Below are positions 20,161-29,812 of a stretch of DNA of 64,000 nucleotides, in pieces (position 1 is the first letter of the stretch; each line of letters opens with the position of its first letter). The DNA is from Oncomelania hupensis (taxonomy: Eukaryota; Mollusca; Gastropoda; Littorinimorpha; Pomatiopsidae): NCBI GenBank assembly GCA_036898135.1, contig CM072512.1:20147958-20211957 (forward strand). Reading direction: 5' to 3'. The notes below the pieces were generated by a model. That model did not search any database. It worked only from the letters and a program-made list of their open reading frames with translations, and was not told the origin of the DNA. The translations under genes and the position numbers were made by a program.

Positions 20161-23100
20161 TTACTGGGCGGGGACGAATTCTGGTGCTGTGGCCCTTAGT
20201 TGTGTTGGGTGGGCGACAGCTGCTGTGTCCTCCACGAGATGGCGACTGAGGTAGTCGGCTCCGTGGTTCTCTTTGCCGGGGATGTACTCGATTTGGAATG
20301 AGTATGCCTGAAGGGTGAGGGCCCATCGCATCAGGCGAGAGTTCAAAGATTTGGAGGCTGCCAGGAACGATAGTGGTTGGTGGTCCACCTGAACTGTGAA
20401 GTGGGTCCCATACAGGTAGAGTTGAAATTTCTGTATGGCCCAGACTAGTCCAAGACATTCTTTCTCCGACGTGGCGTAGTGGGTCTCGGCGGGTCTCAAT
20501 TTTCTGCTGGCGTAGGCGACAGGGAATAGCGTCTCTGCATTCTTGGGGTCGCGCTGTAGCAGTACTGCTCCGAGGCCTAAGTCGCTTGCGTCGGTGCGAA
20601 GAACGAATGGCTGAGTCAAATCGGGTAGGTGGAGTACTGGCGCCGATGTCATTCGGTCCTTGAGTGTTTGGAATGCTGTCTCGCATTCCGCTGTCCAAAC
20701 TACTTTGTCCGGGGCGATTTTCCGGGTTCCATTTGTCAGTGGTACGGCGATGCTGTTGTAGTTGTGGATGAGCTTCTTCCGCGATGGCGATGGCCATCCA
20801 TGTGTGTGTGCTGGGGGTCGCTGGTCGGTCCGTGTACTTCTTGAGGAGATTGATGTGGTGGTATCGGGCTCTCCCGTTCACCTCTACTTGGTAGACTGTC
20901 TTGGATTTCTTGGCAGTCACCCGGTACGGTCCTCTCCAAGCGATGTCCAGCTTGTTGGTTCCACTTGGAAGTAAGAGTAGCACTTGATCGCCGACTTGCA
21001 GTTCTCTGTCCTTCGCGTGGCGGTTGTAGTACTTCGCCTGACGGGCTCTTGCCTTCTTCAGTGCTTCACCAGCTTCCTTCCACGTTGCTTTGAGGGTTTC
21101 CTGCAGGTCTGCGACGTACTTGGTGGCACCTCTTGGTGTGTCGTCTATCTTGGCCTCCGTCCAACTTCTGCGTAGGGCTTCTAGCGGTCCTGCTAGAGGT
21201 CTGCCGAATAGCAATGTTGACGGGGTGTAGCCTGTGGCTGCATGGGGCGTTTCTCGGTATGCGAACAGTGCCGCATTCACGTAGGTGTCCCACGCTTCTG
21301 GATTGTCGTCTGCGACTTTCCTGAGTATGGTGAGAAGGGTTCCATTCAGTCTTTCTACTTGTCCGTTGCTGGCGGGGTGGTATGGTGGTGTGCGAATGTG
21401 ATGAACTTGTATCAACTCGAACACGTCTTGCATCAGGCGGCCGGTGAACTGAGATCCGTTGTCCGTTCTAATGCTGTCCGGGAATCCGACTCTGGTAAAG
21501 ATGGCGATGAGTGCATCTGCAATCTTCTTGGTGTCTATCGCAGGCAACGGGACTGCTTCGCACCACATCGTACATGCGTCGACGAGTGTGAGTAGAAATC
21601 TGTTCCGCTTCTTGGTCATGGGCAGTGGTCCCACTATGTCTACTGAGACTTGCTGGAATGGTACGCCGACTACTACCGATGGTCCTAAGGTAACTGGTAC
21701 GGTATGATGTCGCGGGGAATATCGTTGACATTGGTGGCAAGATTTCACGTAGCGCTTAACATCCTCCGTGATTCCTGGCCAATAGTAGTGTGCGCTGATT
21801 CTCTGCACTGTGGCTCCAATTCCCATGTGTCCGCTGAGTGGCATGCTGTGGCCTAGTTCTAGTACTTGGGCTCGAAGGGTGGCTGGTAGTACTAGTTGGG
21901 TGTGATCTCCATCTCCTTGTCGATGTAGAACTCCCTCTTCCATGTAGAAGTCTCCCTTGTGCGGGGGTGTGTGCGCCTTGGGTAGCTTCTGGAAGCACTT
22001 CGCTATCGAGGTGTCTTCTTTCTGTGCTGTTTTGATCTCTTCGAGTCCTGGATTCGGAGCGAACTCGGGCTGGGGTGGTTGGGTTTTAGCTTGGGCCCTG
22101 GTTTGCACTGCAGCTATCTCTACAGTTTTAAGGGGCGTGCCTAAGAACACATACCTACAACCTAGCACTAGATCATACAGGGGTTTCTGTAAAACAGCTG
22201 CTTGGATTCGTCCTGTGACGTACCTACTCTCTACTTCTATCCAAGCTATTGGGCAAGTAGTCGTCGGTTTCGTCAAGTCTGCTCCTTGTAGTTCGACTGT
22301 CTTGTCTGTCAAGTCCGCGCGCGATACAAAAGATTCGCTAACTATCGCGTCGTATGATAGACCTGTGTCATACAGACAGTTCGCTTCTTTTCCGTTGACC
22401 TTGACCGTGTCTGTCACCGAGGGGTGATCTCCGATCGTGTGTGGCTTGTTACCGCTACTTTGAGTTAGAACTCTGTGCGCTGGCCGGCTTTCGCGCTCTT
22501 CCCTACGTTGTGCGGCCAACTTGAAACATTCTGCGGTGGAGTGATTGTTTCTGTTGCAGAACGAGCAATACCGTCTCTGTTCTGCAGGACCTCTTTTCCC
22601 GAATTCCGTGTTGGGTCCTTTATTTTGCCCAGGTCTGGGGTTATTCGGCTTATTCGCGGTGCGCTCTTCCCGGTTAGGGCTTCGTTTCTGTGCCTCTTTC
22701 CCGTTAGGCTTTAGGTCTCGCCTGAAGCTCTTGGCTTCTCCGTGTGCGGCCACGTACCTATCTGCGACCTTGACCAGATCTTCCAGTCTTTCCGCGCCCT
22801 GCTCTACTGAGAATGTTCTCAGCTCGGGGGTCATGGTTTCCCGTAGCTGTTCCCATACTAACAGTTCTGTCAGTCCATCATACGTCTTAGCCGTGGCTGA
22901 CTGGCTAATCCACTTATCCAGCGTTGTGGACAACCGATCCGCGAACTGCGCATAGCTCTCGCCTTTCACTCTCCGATTGGTGCGGAACTTTTGCCGGTAG
23001 CATTCTCCTGTCAGTTCGAATCCCGTTAGGAGTGCCTCTTTTACTTTGTGATAGTCAGTCACTCTGTCAGTCGGTAGCTTACTGTAGATGTCATAAGCCT

Positions 23101-23725
23101 TTCCTCTAAGCCCTTGACTAAGCTTAAAAGACCAATGAGTGGGATCTAGTTTGTACTCTGTTGCTAGACGCTCAAACCTAGTCAGATAGAGATCTAGACC
23201 TTCTTCTCTCTCATTGAATGTTCCCAGTGGAAATGACATTCCTTGTACAGGGTTGGATGCTACCTCTAGCTGATCTGAGTGGGGAGGGGTTGAGGAAGAA
23301 CTTGAAGCTCCTGATCCCAATCTTCTTAGCTCTAACTCATGCTGTCTTTCTTTTTCCTTTTCTGCCCTCTCTTTTTCTTTTTCTGCCCGCTCATACTCCC
23401 ATTTCCTAACTTCTGCTTCTCTCTCTGCGGCTAATGCTGCCTTCTTCTGTTCTCCTTCTAATTCTAATTTCTTCTGTTCTCTTGCTGCTTCTAACTCTGC
23501 TTTCTTTTGCTCTGCTTCTAGTTCTGCTTTTTTCTGTTCTCTCTCTGCGGCTCTCCCTGCCGCTTCGAGTTTCTTCGCCTCTCTCTCTGCTGCTCTCTCT
23601 GCCTTAGCCTCCTGCTTCTCTACCTCTGCATTGATATACGCAATTAGGTCTCCCCCTGCTAAGTGTAAAGCTTCCCCTAATTCCTTGAAGCGCAATCTCA
23701 AGGCCACTGGGTCCGACATTGCCAA
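20147..23725 (-). CDS. Gag-protease-integrase polyprotein of the LTR element
   Basis: 1192 codons from ATG; only about the first 985 belong to the element's proper frame, the rest is read out of frame through the RNase H region. In order: Lys/Glu/Ala-rich coiled coil (about 35-135), capsid with SCAN-like region (165-330; CYRQKFRTNRRVKGESYAQF at 242-261), zinc knuckle C387-x2-C390-x4-H395-x4-C400, protease with DTG at 453-455, integrase zinc region (H626, H633, C663, C666), catalytic core D696, D755, E791 (35-residue spacing, DD35E), and GPY-type C-terminus (RGPY at 931-934). Protease, integrase and the zinc knuckle look intact. The SCAN link follows published work deriving SCAN from Gmr1-like Gag. 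Confidence 0.93.
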   Translation of the reverse strand: MAMSDPVALRLRFKELGEALHLAGGDLIAYINAEVEKQEAKAERAAEREAKKLEAAGRAAEREQKKAELEAEQKKAELEAAREQKKLELEGEQKKAALAAEREAEVRKWEYERAEKEKERAEKEKERQHELELRRLGSGASSSSSTPPHSDQLEVASNPVQGMSFPLGTFNEREEGLDLYLTRFERLATEYKLDPTHWSFKLSQGLRGKAYDIYSKLPTDRVTDYHKVKEALLTGFELTGECYRQKFRTNRRVKGESYAQFADRLSTTLDKWISQSATAKTYDGLTELLVWEQLRETMTPELRTFSVEQGAERLEDLVKVADRYVAAHGEAKSFRRDLKPNGKEAQKRSPNREERTANKPNNPRPGQNKGPNTEFGKRGPAEQRRYCSFCNRNNHSTAECFKLAAQRREERESRPAHRVLTQSSGNKPHTIGDHPSVTDTVKVNGKEANCLYDTGLSYDAIVSESFVSRADLTDKTVELQGADLTKPTTTCPIAWIEVESRYVTGRIQAAVLQKPLYDLVLGCRYVFLGTPLKTVEIAAVQTRAQAKTQPPQPEFAPNPGLEEIKTAQKEDTSIAKCFQKLPKAHTPPHKGDFYMEEGVLHRQGDGDHTQLVLPATLRAQVLELGHSMPLSGHMGIGATVQRISAHYYWPGITEDVKRYVKSCHQCQRYSPRHHTVPVTLGPSVVVGVPFQQVSVDIVGPLPMTKKRNRFLLTLVDACTMWCEAVPLPAIDTKKIADALIAIFTRVGFPDSIRTDNGSQFTGRLMQDVFELIQVHHIRTPPYHPASNGQVERLNGTLLTILRKVADDNPEAWDTYVNAALFAYRETPHAATGYTPSTLLFGRPLAGPLEALRRSWTEAKIDDTPRGATKYVADLQETLKATWKEAGEALKKARARQAKYYNRHAKDRELQVGDQVLLLLPSGTNKLDIAWRGPYRVTAKKSKTVYQVEVNGRARYHHINLLKKYTDRPATPSTHTWMAIAIAEEAHPQLQQHRRTTDKWNPENRPGQSSLDSGMRDSIPNTQGPNDIGASTPPTRFDSAIRSSHRRKRLRPRSSTATARPQECRDAIPCRLRQQKIETRRDPLRHVGERMSWTSLGHTEISTLPVWDPLHSSGGPPTTIVPGSLQIFELSPDAMGPHPSGILIPNRVHPRQREPRSRLPQSPSRGGHSSCRPPNTTKGHSTRIRPRPVIPCH
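20161..20781 (-). pseudogene. RT thumb remnant plus RNase H domain
   Basis: A 207-codon open frame to TAA at 20161. It begins at the deletion junction with RKKLIHNYNSIAVPL, the end of a gypsy RT, then NKVVW-like VVWTAECETAFQTLK. A complete RNase H follows: LRTDASDLGLGAVL (first Asp), TSEKECLGLVWAI (Glu), TVQVDHQPLSF (Asp) and NHGADYLSR (Asp). RNase H would degrade the RNA of the RNA-DNA hybrid during reverse transcription. It is out of frame with the upstream gag-integrase frame and has no RT palm, so it cannot be produced as a normal RT-RNase H. Confidence 0.93.
20760..20800 (-). other. RT deletion junction
   Basis: Integrase-side linker (THTWMAIAIAEEAH) changes to RT thumb (RKKLIHNY) within about 20 bp, and the reading frame changes. 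The local sequence contains GCCATCGCCATCGCGG, a direct GCCATC repeat that could have served as microhomology. Roughly the whole RT fingers and palm are missing. Confidence 0.85.
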
Positions 23726-24067
23726 ACGTGTCTATGAACACCCTCTGAATCAAGTGGAATACCAAAACACTAGCAATATTGCAAGTCAATAAAAACAATG
23801 CAAAGACCATACAATTCGTAATCAATAATAGAATAAAACAAGAGTCAAATGGCATACAACAGTTATTTACGCAAAACCTGCAAAAGAACAATGCAACATA
23901 CAGGCACAAAAATATTTGAAGCAAAAAAGTTTTTAACTAAAGAATAGTGCACCACAACTGATCAGTGTTATACCCTTACACTATTCTAAGTTATTCTACT
24001 ACTACTACTACTGTTATCTAATTTTATTGTACTTAGGTCCGGTTATACCCAATTCCTATTATACACA
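23726..24067 (-). other. 5' leader of the LTR element
   Basis: About 340 bp between the primer site and the gag ATG on the element strand. It would hold packaging signals. A (TAC)n-like run (about 23997-24012) is present. No open frame. Confidence 0.6.
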
Positions 24068-24087
24068 GATCCTGGCTAGGCTCGCCA
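24068..24087 (-). other. Primer binding site, tRNA-Arg-like
   Basis: The + strand here reads as a tRNA 3' end, GATCCTGGCTAGGCTCGCCA, so the element strand begins TGGCGAGCC. From memory the metazoan tRNA-Arg(ACG) 3' end is very similar, with one extra A in this sequence. It is offset seven bases from the LTR (ATTAAAG on the + strand). Confidence 0.75.
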
Positions 24088-24094
24088 ATTAAAG

Positions 24095-25639
24095 TGTCAC
24101 GTGGGGTTTATGGGCTCTGCACAATGGAATTATGGACCCTCACGTTTATTCGGTGGGAACTGCTAGTAAGTCACCCTATGAATTACTTTAATAAATTTAT
24201 TTGTTTAGCTCGTTCTGTGTTAAGGTTGGGGTACAGAAATAGATAGAAAAATGGTAAAAGATTACTGTCACACTAGCTTTCACACGGCTATGAATCATAT
24301 GTAGTCCAGCCACTTGATAACAGTTAAAATCACACATTTATTTCTTCTACTCTATACAAGATTCTCTAAGTACTAATCTAACTTAAAAAGTCTCAGTCAC
24401 TGCTAATAGCTCGATCGCTGATAGTCTAGGCAGCTGTTATATCTTCCTCGGGCACTTGCTATAATATCTCATGTAGATTTGGACTACTGTGGTCCTTTTT
24501 ACAGTTTCTGAAGAGTTGGACTACTGTGGTCCTGCTATGATCAGTTTAAGTGCACCTTCGCCTTATGCACTTAACTCATGTGTGGGGTGTTCGAAGTCCT
24601 TCTGTGAGGTAGCTTCTGGTCCACCTGTGTCGTTGTGTAGTTGGGTTCCCTTGCCACGCTGTGGGGTCTGACAGGGTGTCTTTCAAGGCAGCTCTTTCCG
24701 TCTTGTGCGGCAGAGTCTCCTCAACCAACTGGTCGTTTCTGTGGAGTGGGGATAGCTCGGGATAGCTCGGGATAGCTCGGGATAGCTCGCCTGCTCGTCT
24801 GTAATATAAGAGACGAAATTCTGCACAACCCTGAATAATCGGTTTGTGCAGAGCGTCTCACTGAAAGCCAAGTAGCCCTCAGTGATAGCTCCACATCTCT
24901 ATACATAAGCGACGAACATTCTGCTACTTCCGGGTTCCACTGGAATCTCACTCTAAATTCCTATACATACATAAATATCAATCGTGTCTAACTATACACA
25001 TACAGAATTAATAATAATATAAACATTCAGTGGTACAGCCACTGGTCTGCAAACATACATATAAGTTAAACAACAGTGGTTCCGTATGGGATACAACATG
25101 GCGGCGCAACCGGTCGTGTTTCGCCTCGTGGTAGGCTCTTCCACGTGGTCCCGCAAATTCGGATTAACAATTCACATTTATGCATAGCAAATTCTTCAAA
25201 CATAATTTCAACAATAATACAAATATATCACGATGAAACAGAAGGGTGTTCATTTACCTGTTTGACAAGTTCAGGCCCGTTGTGACCTAATAGAATTCTG
25301 AGATTCTAAGTCCTGCTTCCTGGTCTATGAGTGAAGATAGTTCTCTGCTAGCTAAGGAGATGTTACTTCTTCCTCGTCTCACACACGACTGATTCAAACT
25401 GTGTTAGGTTTTGACACATTCAAAACTGCTCTACCCACTTAGCCTGCTGCTGATTGGTTAAAACGGTCCGATTCAAAGCTCAAGTGCTGAGTCACGGCGC
25501 CGCGTGGGTCGGGCTCGCGGTGTGTGGCCTGCTGTGTAATCTTAATTGCTGCTGTGTAGCTTACTGACTCTCTAAGGGTACAATGACTACACATGCTAAA
25601 TAGTCAATGTGCAGAGTTAAAGCTAGCCAGTTCGTGACA
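24095..25639 (-). repeat. 5' LTR of the Gmr1-like element
   Basis: 1545 bp with the same TGTCACG/CGTGACA ends. Four GGGATAGCTC units at about 24749-24788. It adjoins TTATCCTACCC, the tail of an RTE-like LINE, at its outer end. Promoter elements were not individually identified. Confidence 0.97.
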
Positions 25640-26505
25640 TTATCCTACCCATAACTCGAAGGTCGTTGGGGCACCACAGATGATCGTTTAACCAGCGTAC
25701 TCCATCTTTCTCTGTCCTCAGCAACCCTCAGATCATGTCTCCGATCTGTGTCAAGCCAGTCCATTCTTGAATGTTGTCCACCAACCTCTTTTTCTGTCTC
25801 CCTCTTCTTCTGCATACTTGCCTCGGCCTTACAGGATGGTCTTTACAAGGCCTGATGCTCTGCTGATGTGGCCATACCATCTGAGTTTCCGTTTCTTCAC
25901 CACTGTGAGTAGATCATCGTGTTGTCCAATGCCTTGTGTGATGGTCTGTCGGACTTCGTTGTTGGTAATGTTCTGGGTACAGGAAATGCCCAGAAGTCTT
26001 CTGTAGCACCCTATTTCCATGCTTTGTATTCTTCGTTGAAGTTCCCATGTGAGGCTCCATGTTTCGCAAGCGTATAGGAAGATGGAGATGACAAGGGAGC
26101 GCAGTAGCCTTACCCTGGAGTGTAGACCGATGGTCCAGTCTTTCCAAATGGGTTTCAACCTTGTCAGGGCAGCAATTGTTTGTGCGACCATGGAGAGGAC
26201 TTCTTGTCGGATACATTGGCTCCTAAGTATTTGAAGCTATGCACTGTGTTGAGGGACTGGTAAAGGACTTTGATGTCCGAGTTGATTCCATTGGTGGAGC
26301 CGGAAAGACATCTTCACGAGATCGCGATCACTTCCGATGTCCACATGTGTCTCCCCAGTTTTAATACGCATCTTGGCCAACTTTGGCATTCCAGTCGTCT
26401 TGAACTATGAGTAAGTCCTTCTTTGGCACTTGGTCAAGAACAACCTGCAGATGTTCATAGAAATCCTCGACTTCGCTGTCGTCATAAGCACAAAAGTTAT
26501 GACGT
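25640..26505 (-). mobile_element. RTE-like LINE copy C, internally deleted
   Basis: Starts at the LTR boundary with a reduced TATCC tail. The 120-codon frame at 25829-26191 encodes the RT C-terminal region: QTIAALTRLKPIWKDWTIGL, LVISIFLYACETWSLTWELQ, RRIQSMEIGCYRRLLGIS and KRKLRWYGHISR. After about 26285 the sequence jumps to endonuclease-region sequence (TCACGAGATCGCGATCACTT, the SDHD box, and the GDWNAK region near 26390). The RT palm is missing, so the copy is internally deleted. Confidence 0.9.
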
Positions 26506-27179
26506 AGACGTGGGAGAGAAGGGAAGGGTGGGTGGAGGGGTTTCCTACGAAAAAGATCTATGAGTCAAGTTTCTTTGCTTTTTAAAGCTCTCTATAGACT
26601 ACGATAGTAAGAGTTACGTTTGGAAGCTGAGTTCATCCATATTCTATTATTCAACGAGCCTCCTTGCCTTCTCGGTCAAGTGCTGTATTTCCGAACAAAT
26701 AAACAAATAAATGATCAATAGTTTACAACATAGAGGAAATCTACCATAATCACTGAAGCTAAAGTATTGCTAGTCATCGGAACATTGTATAACTATCACA
26801 TTCTTCAGCAAAATGACTGATCAATGTGGTCCAAGGCGCTAAACTGCGCAAAATAAAGCACTTTGACGTCTAGAGATCCTATCTTCAGGGAACTATTGTG
26901 AGTTTGCTGGATGTCTATTACTACCTCCATAGGCAGCTCTTTGAACAACCTTTTCCTGGCCTATTGTAATGACTCTGACCTTCTATGCAGCACCGGTGCT
27001 GTTGTCTAGAAGTAGAAGAGCGCCGTTAATAACATGCAACGCATGTCATTATTTACAGCGAGAAATTCTGTAGAAACCACCTCATCCATGTTGTTGTAGC
27101 CTACTCCTCTGTGTGCCAGAGGGAAACAACGAATGAAGACAGATGATGATGACGCTTTAACTGTACTTACTCATTGGCC
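26506..27179. other. No gene seen
   Basis: Unique-looking spacer between two LINE remnants. Confidence 0.5.
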
Positions 27180-27595
27180 TATCCTATCCTATCCTGTCCT
27201 GTAACCCTGAGGTCGTAGGGGCACCACAGATGATCGTTTAACCAGCATACTCCATCTTTCTCTGTCCTCAGCAGCCCTGATGGCTTCGCTCAGTGTCAAA
27301 CCAGTCCATTCTCGAATGTTGTCCTCCCACCTCTTTTTCGGTCTCCCTCTTCTTCTACCTCCTTGCACTGTGCCTTGCAGAATAGTCTTTGCAAGGCCTG
27401 ATGATCTGGTGACGTGGCCATACCATCGGAGTTTCCGTTTCTTCACCACTGTGAGCAGGTCATCGTGTTGTCCAATGGCTTGTGTGATGGTCTGACATGA
27501 TGCGCTCTAGGAAGATGTTGAAGAGTGTTGAAGAGAGTAGGCATCCTTGACGCACACCGATTGTTGTTCTGAACCAGTTCCCGACATATTGGCAA
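27180..27595 (-). mobile_element. RTE-like LINE copy D, short 3' remnant
   Basis: (TATCC)n tail at 27180-27194, then an 86-codon frame (27189-27449) with KKRKLRWYGHVTRSSGLAKT, GGRRRGRPKKRWEDNIREW and KRSSVVPLRPQGYRTG-stop. After about 27490 it jumps to the sequence next to the RT VRQG box (27495-27590), skipping several hundred bases. The stop codon TAG lies inside the GGATAG tail. Confidence 0.9.
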
Positions 27596-27878
27596 CTCAA
27601 TATACTCAATGGCATATTGACGAATCGGAATGGTTCTTAAAGATGTTTACACATAGACATGGGTTGCTAGACACAATACACAGCATAAGTATCTTAAGGT
27701 AGCATGTACGTTGAAGGCAAATATATGTAAGTTCAAGTCATTAAATCAATACCACCGAATAAATTCATTGCCTCCCATTTCTTTCCTTTGCTTCTCAATT
27801 AGAACTGTCGTGGGTTTTCGACTGCCTTTCGCCAAGTTCTTTGTTTTTAAAAACATCCTTTAGTTAATAATACATCGA
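27596..27878. other. No gene seen
   Basis: AT-rich spacer, no recognised feature. Confidence 0.45.
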
Positions 27879-28105
27879 GTCGTAAGAGGCGATTAACAGA
27901 GGTGATGTCACTGGGCGAAAGTCTTCTACATAGAAGTCACCGGCAAGGGCAGAGGAACCTCACGTTACTATAGGTTCAACGACCAAGAGCTCGGGGCAAA
28001 AGCGAGACACACTGTAATCGCGGATTTCGGCTGTGACTAACAGTCTGGAGAGGATTGGGCCCGGCCAGTCTTTCTTGATAAAAAGAACCACTCACTCCAT
28101 ACCGG
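27879..28105 (+). mobile_element. RTE-like LINE 5' UTR fragment, opposite orientation
   Basis: GTCGTAAGAGGCGATTAACA, GCGAAAGTCTTCTACATAGA and CCTCACGTTACTATAGGTTC correspond, reversed, to 6990-7250 at the 5' end of LINE copy B. Only the 5' UTR is present; no endonuclease follows. A 5' end without a 3' end is unusual for a LINE remnant and suggests deletion or recombination after insertion. Confidence 0.85.
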
Positions 28106-28773
28106 ATCGCTCGCGATGGCGGTTGGTTGCCTATTGTTTTGTTTTGTGTCCAGACCTTAAATTAAATAAATGTACTCCGAAATACGGTGAACGCATGCTT
28201 AATCACTAGATTTTGACATTAAAAAGAACATTTGACCACATGAAAAAGACGAGTGGGAAAGAGAGATACGGTACGCCTTAAAGCTGAAATATTCCATAGA
28301 CGCGAATAATTATCAGTGGCGAATTCATTGTTTACGTGAAATGTTTAATGCGCATAATAAATTTCCGTTTATTCATTCATTACGATTCAGGATTGAATCA
28401 AATCGATTTCTTATCGCCTTCTCCTCTCCTCTAAACCTATTTTCTTCAAATTATAGAATCCATCCCATTATTAACATTGCCAAAATCCAATCCTCTTTAA
28501 GTTGCTCTCAAGAAGATCAGGTCGATTATTTGCTCATCTACAGATCTCCCGTAACGTTCCGTCCTGATTTTCACTTGGCAAGTATTTTTTCACGAATAAT
28601 TGTTATCCCACTTGCCATCGTCGAGCGTCAGTGGTTTTCACAAAGAAATAACAAAAATATCATTTGGAGAGCAAACAGGTAAAAGGAAAAATACTCAAGT
28701 CAAAAAATAAACCTTCATGGTTTAAATAGAGGTGGTGTGTGGTGGAGTGAGAGAGAGAAAGAGAGGGAGGGGG

Positions 28774-28823
<50 letters not shown>

Positions 28824-29283
28824 AAGAGATCTTCAATCTTCTGTGTTCTGGATCCCGAGTTTTTAACTTTTAGGCATCCGCAAAAAGGATATCATTGTTG
28901 ATCAGCAAATAGGGTATCATTGTTTGCTAACATTTAGCATTTTTGGGACTGAGGCTTCTAAAGCAGGTCGATTGGCCAAGAGAGCGATTTGAATATAGGA
29001 AACATCATTTACGCAGGGATACGAGTGGCACGTCCTTGTAGTAAAGAATTCATATGGACACAAAACTAGTACGGCAGACATTGAAATAAGGCGTTCATCG
29101 GTCTCATATCGCAGCAAAACACTCGCAAGAGACGGTAAAGAAATTTTTAAAAATAAGCAAGCACGTTTCAGCGTACAAGTGGCAAAACCGTTTATGATTT
29201 TTGTAGCTGTAAGCAGCAAGTTTCCTTTGGTTAATAGTGTAAAGTTCCCACAAGGGATGTCAAACTGGAAAGAGGAAAAATGC
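28106..29283. other. No gene seen; (GA)n tract
   Basis: Contains a GA-rich tract at 28746-28830. The frames at 28341-28682 and 28917-29285 show no domain or compositional sign of a real gene. Confidence 0.5.
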
Positions 29284-29635
29284 AACGGGATAGCTCAGTT
29301 GGTAAAGCGGCGAGCTCGTGTTACAAAGGTTGGGGAGGTGGGGGGGGGGGGGTGTGGGATTCCCGGTGGCCCTGGCATAAACGTTGGCTGTGAGCACTGG
29401 CCATATTACTGCTGCTATTAGTCTGATGGTTGTTTCAGTGTTAAGTTTTTCTTTCTGCGCCATCTAATCCCCGGTCGCCTAGGATTGTGCTCAGTAGTCT
29501 GACTGTCAGATTGTGCGCGCCCATGACAGCAAGTGGGTACCTCGGGCAGTTTGAGTTAGGTCTTGTATCTGCCAGCGCCTTGAGCAGCTCATGAGCTTAA
29601 AAAGCGCTATATAAGAATGATAAATAATAATAAAA
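29284..29635 (+). mobile_element. tRNA-derived SINE, family C (shares 3' half with family B)
   Basis: Head GGGATAGCTCAGTTGGTAAA is a clear box A-like tRNA start, different from the heads of families A and B. A G-run (29340-29352) interrupts the region where box B would be. The 3' part TGTGCTCAGT, GCCAGCGCCTTGAGCAGCTC and AAAAGCGCTATATAAGAA is shared with the SINE at 60470-60912, ending in an A/AAT-rich tail. The shared 3' end probably reflects recognition by the same partner LINE. Confidence 0.82.
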
Positions 29636-29812
29636 AGCATAACAAGTTTTTCTAGCACTTAACAAAATGGCAAGCCATCGAAATGTATTTCCAGACACTT
29701 ACATACCTGAAATTATCAAAGGTGTTAATTTTCGTGAAGCTGTTCTGTCTCGTTTTTATCCAAAAGAATCGAAATGAAAATATGTGGAATGATTGAAACT
29801 GTTTGTTTCCAA

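Larger units (their letters stand above)
18439..25639 (-). mobile_element. Ty3/gypsy-type LTR retrotransposon, Gmr1-like order, RT-deleted
   Basis: Complete minus-strand element: 5' LTR (24095-25639), tRNA primer site (24068-24087), gag-protease-integrase frame, a short RT thumb remnant plus RNase H in another frame, a purine-rich tract and 3' LTR (18439-19993). LTRs start TGTCACG and end CGTGACA on the element strand. Integrase lies upstream of RNase H, the order described for Gmr1-like Ty3/gypsy elements, in contrast to the usual RT-RNase H-integrase. No RT palm (no YxDD-type box) is present. LTR near-identity implies a recent insertion. Confidence 0.96.

Noticed and set aside
21242..22955. 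Several 80-156 codon + strand frames inside the LTR element
   Set aside because: Antisense shadows of the gag-protease-integrase frame.
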